Source: Lentinus brumalis (taxonomy: Eukaryota; Basidiomycota; Agaricomycetes; Polyporales; Polyporaceae). Taken from it: 64,000 nucleotides of DNA. The stretch covers positions 930,001 through 994,000 of the forward strand of contig MARA01000001.1 of the NCBI GenBank assembly GCA_001792895.1. Direction: 5' to 3'. The translations under genes and the position numbers were made by a program. Positions 9,626 to 20,345 of this stretch are shown piece after piece. Each line of letters starts with the position of its first letter. The first letter of the stretch is position 1. The notes under the pieces were generated by a model. The model did no database searches, was not told the origin of the DNA, and saw only the letters and a program-made list of their open reading frames with translations.

Positions 9626-10373
9626 CTAGCCATCTCTGGTCAGGAAGTCGCCGACGACTTCCATGAACTTCTTCCGTTCCTCGTACTGCGGCATATGGCT
9701 CGAGTCCTCGAAGGTGACCCACTTCACCTTTGACAGGGCGCGGAAGAACGGGACCATGAAGCTGTCCTGCGCGTCGTCGTAGCGGCCGTTGAGTAGGAGC
9801 GTCGGGACGTTGATCTTGTGGATGTCGTCCACAATCGACCAATCCTTCAGCGAACCGGTGATGAAGAACTCTGAGGGACCGATCCTTCAGAGGCCGTGTG
9901 AGTGAGCAGTCATGACTTCAATATATAGGTCAGTCACTCACAATGTCATGTGAACGGTCGCCGGGTCCTGCTGCATCTGCCCCAGCGCACTCGCAATTTC
10001 TTCCGGGCACGGATCGAGGCGGCAGAGGTGTCGGGCATGAAACACGCCGGTAGCATCCTGGTACTCCTTCGAGTCGGTAGTCCCGTCAGTCTCATGCTTG
10101 TCCAGCGTCGCCTGAACGAAGGCTCAGTGTCAACAGCAAGCTAACGCGCGCGGTCTGCAACGTACCTGCACATCATCGGGCAGCTGGGAGCGCAGGCGTC
10201 TCGTAGCCTCGACCCAGAGATGCATGCTCGCAAGCGAGTTCATCAGGACGAGACGCTTGAGCCCAGGGAATGTCTCGTCGCGAGCCGCGCGGCGAGCATA
10301 CCACCTCAGGAGTGTCCCAGGAGGTTGAAGTCGCCCTGGATGCCGAGATGTTGCAAGAGGTGTTCGAGTTGGG
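9626..10373 (-). pseudogene. truncated, broken proline iminopeptidase-like gene
   Basis: The sequence aligns along its length with the intact hydrolase at 12642-13670, including the intron positions. The nucleophile motif reads GHS-stop-GG: a TGA at 10308-10306 replaces the Trp codon of GHSWGG. A one-base deletion near 10257-10280 follows. Past these breaks the frame is good (LKRLVLMNS, SMHLWVEATRRL, NGRYDDAQD, SSHMPQYEE) to a TAG at 9628-9626. Homology stops abruptly at about 10373, just before the region that would encode HGGPG, so the 5' third is missing. This is a 5'-truncated pseudogene rather than a sequencing slip, because it has three independent defects. Confidence 0.85.
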
Positions 10374-11539
10374 TAAGTACTTACTGTGTTGACATAGTAA
10401 CGGTGTTCAGCCGGGGAATCCAAAATATCACTAGCAGCTGTACCTGTTTCGTTCCTCCAGTCTCGGGAGTTCCCTAGATCCAGATTGCGCGATGGTCAGA
10501 GTAAGAGGATAGATGCTGTCTGGATTCTCGAACGAACGTGCCTTATGCCTCACCTACTCTAGGATGAGAGCGAGCCCTTCAGCTTCAAGTTACTTAACGA
10601 GAAAGTCCCGGTGACGTCACGCGTTTCGAGCGTCTCGATAACCAAACATGGTCGTGACCGGTGCCAATGCTCGTCGCTCCCTCCGCTCATCTGCATACCA
10701 ACGAATCTGCTCTCGGCGCGACGTGGAGCTATCAAGAACCGCGAGGATAGGCAGCGAATTGGAACGCGCACATAGCGGGGCTGTAGAGCGATACCCAGCG
10801 TCACCGATCATGATGCTCGATGATGCTCGTCTTCAAGCTTGAAGCTTTCAGGACAGCGGCTCGTCCGCAGATGATGAATCGATGATCTCTCGTTGGGTTA
10901 TAGGGTGTGTGGAAGATGCAGGAGATATCGCGGGTAAGGAATGTTAGTCTCGTCTGCGCCGCATGAACCCACTCATCTAACGCACTCATCTCGTGCTGCT
11001 TACAGTTATATCAGTCTGCAAATATGCAGCTAATCATCCTCGCCCAGTTGTGCCGACGAGCTGTACACGAGAGTCTTTATGCGCGGGACAGCTGCAGCGA
11101 TTGACCCGGCCTCATGCTTTAGGACCCGTTTGGCAACGTCCCACGAGGAGGGCAAGTCTTGTCGCGTTCCTGATCCAGCGCGAGATTTTCCAGCCTGTAC
11201 GTACTCCAAGCGCTGCACGCGCGGCCTTCGTATAAGTAGCAAACAGCGCTGATTCGTTCGTATGTCACGAATGCCACATATCAGACCTCGCGTCAGGCCG
11301 CAAGGCCTCAGGGCTCAGGGCTCAGACTATGAGTCAGAGCGTCCCGCCCAGCCTCCGGTCATCGTCCAGGGAACGTGTCTACCCTGAAGACTGCTCGGTG
11401 GTCCAGAACAATCTACACTTTTCTCAAGGCACCCTCACCTCTTCACCGGAGGTTGGCGCTTCACCCATTTTGCGTCTAAGTATATCTACATACACCTGTG
11501 CGCCGCCCTCGATTCCCATTCTCCTCGGCATATTCGGCC
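10374..11539. other. gene-poor stretch beside the hydrolase pseudogene
   Basis: No complete gene is seen in about 1.2 kb. A short minus-strand frame near 11030-11242 contains VPRIKTLVYSSS, which faintly recalls NmrA-type NAD(P)-binding proteins, but nothing around it supports a gene. A small direct repeat (agggctc units) lies near 11310. Confidence 0.35.
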
Positions 11540-12581
11540 ATGTCAATCGTCGTTCGGCATGCCACGAATCTATGCGGTGAGTGCTGTTGTCAGCTTCTTG
11601 CGTCTCTAGACGACTCGTAGACTAAAGACCGAATGCAGAAGCTGAGATAGACCAGTACACCAAAGTGCTCGCACAGGCTTTCAACTATGGTGCGTCGAGC
11701 CAGCATTGATCATCAATTCGCTGCGCCTGACAACTTGACCATGCAGAGTTCTTCGCGTTCGCACTAGGAGAAAGAGATCTCCAGGAACCCATGCACAGAG
11801 CGCATATCACTGCTGCTCTCGCGAACAACGAAGGGGAGGTCCATATCGCGGAGGTACCCGGAGATGGCGTCGTTGGCGTCGCTGTGTGGTACTCGTACAT
11901 CGTAAGAATGCTCCTTGTCTGGATACTCATATCCTTCCCCTTGCAGGTTTCCACCCGGCTCCAAGTTCCTCTCGACGTGAGTAGTCCGACACGCGGCGTA
12001 GCGATGCTCAGCGCAACGCCGGCTGGAACCAGCTGATGGACAAACTGGAGCCCAGGCTGCGCGACTGGTGGACTCAGGTTTGTATTCAGCTCGACTTATC
12101 ACCAACGACATGCTGACGTACCTCCGTATTGTCTCACTGGCAGTTCCTCGTTGAATACGACGACATGGTCGAGCGTGCTCTCCGGCGTGAAACTCGGGGC
12201 ATACCATCTTCAACTCATAGGAGTTCTACCTGAGCGGCACCGTAGGGGGATAGGACGTGCGCTCATGCAGTTTGCAGAGCACAAGGTCAGCTGCTGGCCG
12301 CTCGTCTCTACGTCGTTGTTGATTACTGGATGAACATGGGCAGGCTCCCGCTGTGGGGGTACCTACTGTCCTCGAGTCTGGAGCGTCTGCCAGTGAGGCA
12401 AGTATCACGTATTACGTCCTCCCTTACTGTTCTGATACAGGCATGCATGCAGCTGTACGGAGGACTCGGGTATACGGTCGCAGGCTCCGGCCCTATTCAC
12501 TTGCTATTAGAAGACAGCACATTCGACATGTCGGCCTTCATCAAGCACACGGAGAGTGGACCCGACGTCCAAGGAGACTAG
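11540..12581 (+). pseudogene. GNAT N-acetyltransferase with interrupted frame
   Basis: Translated exons give a recognisable fungal GNAT-superfamily acetyltransferase of about 240 residues: MSIVVRHATNLC, EFFAFALGERDLQEPM, GVVGVAVWFPPGSKFLST, RNAGWNQLMDKLEPRLRDWW, then the acetyl-CoA loop with QLIGVLPERHRRGIGRAL (R-x-x-G-x-G type), GVPTVLESGASASE and LYGGLGYTVAG. Two places do not read through. A 25-nt segment (11977-12001) must be removed between FLST and DAQ; it has GT/AG ends but is very short for an intron. One base too many sits in the GGGG run at 12196-12199 before AYHLQ. One intron (12399-12441) is GC-AG. It is either a recent pseudogene or an intact gene with an assembly error. The substrate is unknown. 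Confidence 0.65.
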
Positions 12582-12641
12582 AGATTTGCTCTCTCGTGCA
12601 ATACCCTACTTGTACCATGAAAACCTTCAGCCTCCGTTCAC

Positions 12642-13670
12642 CTACAGATCTGCCGTCAGGAAGTCGCCGACGACCTGCATAAATCTCTCCCGTTCCTCAT
12701 ACTGCGGCATGTGGCTCGACTCCGAGAAGGTGTACCACTTCACTTTCGACAGGGCGCGGAAGAACGGGACGACGACGCTGTCCTGTGCCTCATCGTAGCG
12801 GCCGTTCAGCAACAGCGTCGGGACACTGATCTTTTGGATATCGTCGACGATCGACCAGTCCTTGAGAGAACCAGTGATGAAGAACTCTGAGGGACCGTTC
12901 CTGCAAAGGTCCTGGTGAGCTACCACGATCTGCCTGCCATATAAACACCCACATCGTCAAGTAGACGGTCGGGTCCGCCTCGATAGCCCCCAACGCACTC
13001 GTGACCTCCTCAGGCATCGGATCAAGACGACAGAGGTGACGTGCGTAGAACACCCCAACGGCGTCGTGGTACTCTTTCGAGTCCGTCGTCCCGTCAGCCT
13101 CATGCTTGTCCAGCGTCTCCTGCACAGACCGGTCCCACGTCAACGGTTCACCCTCGACATGCGCGAGCCGAAGACGAAACGCACCTGCACATCCTTCGGC
13201 AGCTGGGAGCGCAGCCGGTTCGCAGCCTCGACCCAGAGATGCATGCTCGCGGGCGAGTTCGTGAGCACGAGGCGCTTCAGCCCGTGAGGACGCCTCGTCG
13301 CGAAACGCGCGCCGAGCATCCCGCCCCACGAGTGTCCCAGGAGGTCGAAGCTGTCCTGGATGCCGAGATGCAGCACGAGATGTTCGAGCTGCTTGATGAA
13401 CAGGTCGTCCGTCCAGAACGAGGTGTCGCCGTTCTTCTCGGGAAGATGCGTCGACTTGCCGTTGCCGAGCTGGTCGTACAGCACGACGGGGATGGAGTGT
13501 GTACCGACGAGGTCGGCGAGGGAGAGGAGGTAGTTGTGCACGACCCCGGGGCCGCCGTGCAGGACGACGAGGGGCCGGCGCTGCGCGGTCTTCAAGTCGC
13601 CGAAGACCTTGTACCAGGTCGTGCATGGCTTGTCGACGCCGTCGACGGGGAGCTGGACTTCTCCTTCCAT
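12642..13670 (-). CDS. proline iminopeptidase-like alpha/beta hydrolase
   Basis: An intact hydrolase of about 303 residues. Three exons (13670-13185, 13119-12953, 12900-12642) join in frame. It starts MEGEVQLPVDGV; an in-frame upstream Met at about 13715 is possible but less typical. The family oxyanion motif is VVLHGGPGVVHNY, the nucleophile is Ser in GHSWGGML, and the acid and base residues lie in LNGRYDEAQD and SESSHMPQYEE. Such enzymes (peptidase family S33, alpha/beta hydrolases) remove N-terminal proline or hydrolyse amino-acid amides; the exact substrate is inferred only at family level. No signal peptide is apparent, so it is probably cytosolic. Its 3' end converges with the GNAT locus across only 60 bp. 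The copy at 9.6-10.4 kb is a broken paralogue and the 0-0.3 kb gene is a third relative. Confidence 0.92.
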
Positions 13671-14952
13671 GCGGTGTGAACAAATGTGAGCTTTCGGAAC
13701 GGTGCGGAGCAACACCAGAGCACTGACACTTGGTCGCTCTTATACATGGGCGGTGAAATTCAGCGAGCCGTCGGCAGGGCCAACGACTCTAGAAGTTATG
13801 TCAGAGATGGAAGCACCTGAGCCGCCTTGCGAAGGAGGATGCTTGTAGGTGTTCGATATGGCCTCGGCGCGCGCGCATCCCTCACGGTGATATTATGGGC
13901 CGTCTATGGCTCTGAACGATGTCTGAAAAAGTTATCAAATGACAATACTTAGTCGGCAACTAATTAGCAGAACCGACTCACAGGCAGCTGTGAGGTACGC
14001 AGGGTTGAGCAACATGCAGGTGAGGGATGGGAGGCCGCTCGCTCAGGGCATCCTTCGTATTGACATGAGGGTCGCTAGAAGCAGCTTGCGAGCGGCGCGC
14101 TCACGAAGTCCGGGATGGGTTCAAATGATGCCGGCGCGAACAGAAGAAGTCTAGCGGCTAGCCAACCAGACGGGGCGCATCCATGCGGGCCTGTGTGCAT
14201 GCTTAGAGAGAGTTGTCGTCGAGACGGCTCGGCAAGAACACTCGGATAGTATCAAGGCCAGCCTTGCTAGCTGATAGATAATGTGTAAGATGTCGGGAGA
14301 TTCGCCTGAATCTGTTGCTAGCGCACAGGGGTTGTACTCACCGTCGGGATATCGGTGACGGAGCAAACGGGGTCCTCGAGAGTCGAAAGCAGTACGTCTG
14401 GGGGGTACGTCCGCTGTACTCCCGTTGCTCGCGCACGACCAGGTAAGCCCACACTTCTCAATGGGCATAAGCATCGCCCTTCTTGATCAAAGCCGCTGAC
14501 TGGGTCGGGACCCTGGCACCTGCGGTGGTGCTCCGTCACTGTTGGGCGAGACGCTCGTCCAGACAAGGCATTCTGGATCAGGTTGCAGCCAGAAGAACGT
14601 CTTGGTTGGTGTATGCAATCGATAGTGAATCGAGGCGGCTTGGGATAGCACCCTTTCTTCGACATTGGTCTAACGATCTTGCGATCCGCTGTCTAGCGTT
14701 GTCAAACAGCCAATGTGAAGATTCCTTGTTTGAATCCCCTTGGTCTTCCCTCTCGACGCTGGCGCGTTCATGATCGTCGGGCACGCGGCATGCGTCCAGG
14801 TATAGTAATGAGTATGCATTTCATTGGCCTCAAACTCCGCACACCGAGGTCACTACGACAAGGCATTGAGTATAAAGGCGAACAACGGAGTCCTTGAACT
14901 CACCAGGTTCAGCCGACCTGACATTGACAATCGCTCCTGCGCAACGCCCACC
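13671..14952. other. gene-poor stretch
   Basis: About 1.3 kb lie between the hydrolase start and the small secreted protein. Only short unconvincing frames are present. The last 80 bp form the promoter of the next gene. Confidence 0.4.
14871..14877 (+). promoter_or_regulatory. TATA box
   Basis: TATAAAG lies 76 bp upstream of the ATG of the small secreted protein, a normal TATA distance for a short-leader fungal gene. No experimental support is available. Confidence 0.55.
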
Positions 14953-15162
14953 ATGCAGATCTCCGCCAAGCTCCTCGCCGTTCTCTCCCTGTTCGTCGTT
15001 GTCCGCGCCTTGCACGTGGGGGAGCTGCGTAAGCATATGGTTTTGAAAGGACGTAAATGGTCCTTCCGACTGACCGCGGTTCATATAGCTACCTCTCTTT
15101 CGGCTACGACCAAGGACCAGTGCCCCCCGCCGCAGCGCCCTCCGCCTTGTGAATGCTTGTGA
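14953..15162 (+). CDS. small secreted protein, Pro/Cys-rich end
   Basis: Two exons (14953-15028, 15089-15162) separated by a 60-bp GT-AG intron give only 49 residues. The N-terminus MQISAKLLAVLSLFVVVRAL is a clear hydrophobic signal peptide after a single Lys, with likely cleavage near Ala-Leu. The mature part is short: a Ser/Thr linker, then DQCPPPQRPPPCECL with three cysteines and a proline-rich run. A TATA box stands at a normal distance upstream. This fits the loose class of small secreted fungal proteins. The last four residues (C-E-C-L) could be read as a CaaX-like end, but a signal peptide argues against a prenylated pheromone. The family was not recognised. Confidence 0.55.
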   Translation: MQISAKLLAVLSLFVVVRALHVGELRKHMVLKGRKWSFRLTAVHIATSLSATTKDQCPPPQRPPPCECL

Positions 15163-16404
15163 ATTGGCACCTTGCTTCCTATGGTCAATCATGGTACGAG
15201 TCCTCGCCATGCGAGATGGTTGAAGCGCGTGGCTCAATGCCGTTGCGCACACGCAGCCCGCTTGAACCGAGCCACCCGACGTACGAGTACACATAGCTCT
15301 TGTATATCATTATGCCCAAAGGTGCAACAACAAGTGTCTTGCTGTGTTCTGGTGTCTCCGGATGGGGTTCAGTCGCACGAAGCTTCGGGATTGAGCCATG
15401 TGCGTTACGAAGTATATGCGACCCCCTTCAACTTACTAGAATCAAGCTGAAGGAGGACGTCTGATTCAGTCTAGACACCGAACGTACGCGCCGGGCCTCC
15501 TGGGAGAACCTCTGCTCGCGTCTGTTCAGTGTGTCATGCGTCCACGGTACCTTGTCTGGGGATCGGAGCAGTGGACGTGTCATGAATACGAAGGCTAGGA
15601 TGTACGTACCGATGAGACGAATGAACGCCGAGCAGATGGGCATCTAGACGGCTGACGGCTGAGCCTCGCCTACGTGCGGTAGTTCGCACCCATCATAGTT
15701 CCAAGTGGACAAATAACAGGGCTGAGGAAGCTGCAGGAATTCGAGCGCAAGATGATGTAGTACGGACCCGCAGACGCACGCAAATTCGAATCTTCAGATT
15801 TCGGGGAACGCCGACCTGTACAGCTCATTACATGATCGCGATTCATCTCCTCCTGCATCGCACCGCGCAGGTTTCGCGCTATTGCTTGTGCATTTCTGCC
15901 TTGATGTTACAAGCGGCTAGACAGCCATGAAGATCGTACAAAACGTTCAACTTCCGTTCGGCGTCGACCACCCGATGTGCTCCCAGTCGCCGCTCCTGCA
16001 TGGAGGCTCTCGTCCATGATTCGATAGACTGCATCCCAGCACGTACGCACGCCTCCCGCCCCGCTCGACCTCGAAATATCTCCTCGAAGTTCCCGCGCTC
16101 TAGTGTGAGGTCAGGAGAACACAGGATGCCCTACCGAATGTAGCTCAGGCAGTGCTTGAGATGCTCCGGTGTCGCTATCGAACGCAACGGTTGAGCATGC
16201 ATCGCGGTGTCCGACGGTGATGAGTGTTACTGTAACTTGGAAAGCAATGCAGAGCAAGTACATATATGATACAACTACGAACAAAGCAGTATGATCAGCC
16301 AGAGTCGCCCCGAGATGCATTGCGAGCACATACCATCCAATAACACGGTAGTAGATCATATCCATGCATATTAGTAAACCGACAGTCCCTTTATTAGTCC
16401 GCCC
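15163..16404. other. gene-poor stretch with a possible membrane peptide frame
   Basis: No firm gene lies in about 1.2 kb. A minus-strand frame with ATG at 16365 (to 16111, 84 codons) is strongly hydrophobic at its start (YYRVIGWYVLAMHLGATLA, then VVVSYMYLLCIAF) and could be a small membrane protein or a fragment. There is no further support. Confidence 0.35.
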
Positions 16405-18772
16405 TCATCCGTAGGTAGGAGGCATCGGTGCCGACCTCCCCTCGCCTCTATCCGCGTCATCTCTGCGCCTCTTCCTCCCCGACAGTGCAAAGCTCGGGGG
16501 CGGCGTGAAGTATTGCTCAATTGGCGGCCTCCTCGGCCGCTGGTGCTCACGCGGTCGGGCCGATACAGGCGTCGGGATCGTATTCGACGTGCTGGGGCTC
16601 GTTGGGTTGGAGTGGACGAGAGACTCGATTGACATCGCAGCGGGGGCACCGCTCGATCCCGCACCATTGGCTGCACCAGAAGCCTGCTGGTCCTTCGAGC
16701 CGACGATCCAGGACGCCTTTTTGTAGGTCTCGAGCTCGGGCTTGCCGCGCCAGCGTGCGATGGCCTCACAGAACCGCACGGCAGCGCGTTCGACACCTTC
16801 CGCGGGGAACTGCCATGCGAGGTCCTCCATGTGCGTCGCCACGTCCGGAGTCGACTGTGGTACTGCGTAGAACTGCGACGAATGTCAGCGTGTCATTGTC
16901 GATTGCGCACCGCATATATATACTCACCCTTGCCAGCCTCTCCGTCATCTCGATCTCGTATTCTAGCTCGGCACCTTCGCGTTGGTAGTAGACTGGGGAG
17001 TTCCCGCCACCCATCGGGTCCCGCAGGGAAGGAAACAAAACCTTCGCCGCCTCGTCGAGCTCAGGCAGGTCATCAGGGTCGAACTCCGTAAACCCGGGAT
17101 CGCCGCTGCCACTCGCACGTCCAGCTGTCGCCGAGGAGCTCGGTGTCGCGCTCTCGGGCGGCCTCATCGACCCATTCGCCCGCACCATCTGCGGTGACAT
17201 CGCGAGACCAAGACCAAGCAACACCTCGAGAGGCTCGATGCCTCGCCAGTTGGCAGTGAGATATCCTTCCAGGACCGCCCTCGTGAGAAGACCTGCGAAC
17301 AGGTAATACCACTCCCGAGACGGCCGGAAGGCATTGAAGTGGAAGCTGGAATCCGACGGATGCCTCTGCGCAGAAACCCTGGGCGATGTCTGCGGGGACA
17401 TCGGCATCGGACGCGGTGTAGGCGGAGCCCCAGAGTGGCCATCCTCGTCCCTTCTGTCTCCTCCATCGACAGATGCGCGGTCCTCCGTCGCTTCCCGGCC
17501 GAGTTCCATCGCGACAAGCGCGCTGAGGCGCAAGAATCGCGGAATCAAATCCGCGAGCTTGGTGTTGTGCATAGTCGGAACGGCGCCGTGTCCAGGGATA
17601 CCATTCGGCATAGAAGGCCGTCGGAGCACCGTCCCGTGCGGCCCTGGACGTGCCAAGCCAGAACCGATACCACTCCCATCCTGCCAGCCAGAAACTGCAG
17701 TCGCGATGACCGCACCATTGCTCATAGAGGAGCCGTCGCCGGGGCTGTTGCCGGTGGTGGATCCAGCTCGTCCAGTAGTCGACCGACCACGCGATTGACC
17801 AGGGCGGACATTGAACTGCGTCTTAGCCTCCACGCAGATCTCGCAGCTCATATGCAGATGACGGGGACAACGCAACGAAGGGGGCGCGTTAGACGCGTCA
17901 GGGTCCGAGCCGATCGCATACAGCGACCGAATATACTCGCTGGGGATGGGCCTGTGTTGTGACCGTGCCATTCCGGGAATGAAGGACGCGTTGGAAATGC
18001 CGGCGAGCGGAACCAGGGAGGAAGGCAAGAAAGAGGAAGTCGGTACGGCGGGGTCGTTGTGCACAACAGAAGCTTTGTTGGGCGGGTCTGGAGCGCGACG
18101 AGAGAAGAAGTCATTGATGACCGTGGCGAGGGCTAGACGAAGGCGAACTCCGTTGGGAAGCGTGTGCTCGTGCTGCTGCCGCGTGTTCTGCGGATGTAGA
18201 GACGGGGACGTGGGTGGGTCCAAGAGATCATCTGGATGCATCGGCTTTTCCAACGGAGGTTGGTCTAGCATGGCCGTCGCGACCTTCTCGACGCTCTCCG
18301 CACGCAGACGCAAGTTACGCGCCAGGGCGAGGTCCTGCCTATCCAGTCTGTCCTCCTCGTCCTCGCCGTGGGTGTGATCAGGCCCGCCTTCGCGCGCGCT
18401 CAGAACGCGATAGTCCTCCCCGTCGCTGTAGACCTCCTCCTCCTCTTCGTAGTTCTCCGGGCGTTCCCGATGCTGGTAGTTGCTGGATGAGGAGCCACCA
18501 GTGCGGTCTGTCATGCCAAGCTCCGCCCTTGCCTGCGCGAAGCGCGTCCGACCATGGACCCAGAGGAGATGGTCGATGATGAGCGTCCGCGTAGACTTCT
18601 CCCGCGGGGGAATCGAGTGTAGATGATGGGCATGCTTGTGAGCGGGAGCCCTGAAGGGGGTCGGATTATGTGCGCTCGAGGGTATGTTCGCGCGCTGCAT
18701 GATAGGAGATGAGGAGGGCTGCCGCAAGTACGCACTCATGTCGTACTGTTGCGGACTCGTGTAGCTTGCCAT
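16405..18772 (-). CDS. conserved-looking hypothetical, nuclear/disordered
   Basis: Two exons (18772-16928 and 16872-16405, with a 55-bp intron) join in phase to about 770 residues. I cannot name the family. The N-terminal segment LIIDHLLWVHGRTRFAQARAELGM looks helical and loosely LisH-like. The middle contains CPRHLHMSCEICVEAKT, a short Cys cluster. Two ordered blocks follow: FRPSREWYYLFAGLLTRAVL with LEVLLGLGLAMSP, then TERLARFYAVPQSTPDVATH with VRFCEAIARWRGKPELETYKK. The spaces between are Ser/Pro/Gly-rich and disordered. The C-terminus has a basic patch SGRKRRRDDADR typical of a nuclear signal. A further intron just upstream (acceptor near 18787) lies in the 5' untranslated region. The ordered blocks suggest a scaffold or regulatory protein; that is inference only. 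Confidence 0.8.
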
Positions 18773-20345
18773 GGAGATCTTGTTCCCTAGATCCCCACAT
18801 ATTCAAGCTGGTGCATACGCGCGCAGAGGCATTACTTACCTTGCGCTCAGTTCCCGCTGCTTCTACGCGCGGCCACACTATAGCAAGACGGCAATTCTGC
18901 CGTCAGGTCTAGTTGAAGAGCCATCTTTACGCGCGTACAACACCACTCACCCGTGAGACCTTCTGCAGTTGTCCAGGACGTTCCCACTGGTGAACACAAC
19001 GTCTCCGCTCACAGGTAGCTGGGCAATCTTCGTGTCGCAGATGACCTCGGGAGGAGGTACCAACTTGCCCGCGAGTCCAGAGTCGTCGAAGCGTTGATGA
19101 GCGTGGCGTCAGGACCGGGGAGAGCAGGGGTAAGAGGAGAAGAGCACGATCAACCGAAGCGCCTACGACGTAAGTGTGTACTTTGAGCGGCTTTCCTGAT
19201 CGGTATGTGGCGCCCTCGGCCGAACTTACAAGTGGCAAGAACAAGTGAACCTCAAACCTAGTAGGGACATCGTATGCTTCGATTTCAGATGAGATTGGAT
19301 GAGATGTATAGTACATGAACGACTCGGTACACAGACTGAGAGTAGGAATGCGTGCGAGAATGGCAGGAACGGACAGCGACACTGGTAGCGACGGAGCTCG
19401 ACGTGTACTCTGGAGAACATGAACATCAAACGAGACTGAGGAAAGAGGGAGAGAGAGAGACTGAATCGCAAGGGCCAGATGTGCGGTGACATGGAACGAG
19501 AAGGAGGGGAGTGGAATGGGTGAGATGTACCATAACATCGCTGACGGAGGAACGAACGAAACGCGGGGTACGTTTATGTATACACATGGAACGGACGGAC
19601 AACTAGACAGCAAAGCAAGATACGCGAGCCAGCTAGATAAAATTGAAGATGAAGGACATGTGAGAAAGATGGTAACGCGAACACAACGAAGATAGCCAGA
19701 CCACCATCACAGCGACATAACCATGCGAAAGATAGATTCCAGCCTTGAGTCATGCTCGTCGTGAAGGGAGTGGGAGAGTAGGATTAGGTGCTTGAGTCCG
19801 TTGGCTACGGCCCCGAAGCAGCCTCCGAATAAATAGCTGAAGAAGGTCGGAATAGAGAGGAGGAAGGAGGATCGCGGATACAGTCGGGGCCAGGAAGAGC
19901 AGTCATGACACGGCGTGTGTGGGGGCATGAAATGAGCATCTCCGATAAATACTCGACCGCGGTAATACGGTCGTAGACACGCCCGTCATGAGTGCACGCA
20001 TCGGGACATACGTCAACTGAGGAGGCTACAGAATGTAAGCGGGCTTGAATACACGAGGAGTCCATCCGGTTCATTGCGATGGCCCCATAGGATTGAGCAG
20101 ACCGAAACCATTGTGCCATGGGAAGCAGGATGAATATGTACCGCGAGCCGAGCATCAGGCGCGAATTACGCCTCATGCTCAGTTCGCTTTCTGCGAGCGT
20201 AGAGTGAGAAACAGGCGCTGTGATGACCGTCAATTGTCGGGGTGCGCTTCGAAGGCCGGGTCTAGAAGGTAGGAGGATGGCAGACGTGTTGATATCATTG
20301 CTGCAGTGAAATCTGAGCTATGTGGAACGCCGCGAGCGAATTCGA
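18773..20345. other. long 5' region with a coding-like island
   Basis: About 1.6 kb separate two minus-strand genes. The part next to 18772 contains at least one leader intron. The minus strand at about 19095-18955 reads SGLAGKLVPPPEVICDTKIA then QLPVSGDVVFTSGN, ending at a gtgagt donor. This is protein-like but has no start codon or upstream exon I can connect. The rest (19.1-20.3 kb) holds purine-rich simple sequence near 19440 and no convincing gene. Confidence 0.4.

Noticed and set aside
11030..11242. Possible NmrA-like fragment
   Set aside because: Only one short stretch (IKTLVYSSS) recalls the family; the flanks do not fit and no other exon was found.
12790..13683. 297-codon minus-strand open frame
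   Set aside because: It is an alternate frame of the intact hydrolase; its product is Arg/Pro-rich and lacks the HGGPG and GHSWGG motifs.
14953..15162. Mating-pheromone precursor reading of the CECL-ended peptide
   Set aside because: Fungal CaaX pheromone precursors lack a signal peptide; this protein has a strong one.
18927..19613. 228-codon minus-strand open frame
   Set aside because: Its composition is Ser/Leu/Pro low-complexity, it has no motif, and it overlaps a different coding-like frame.
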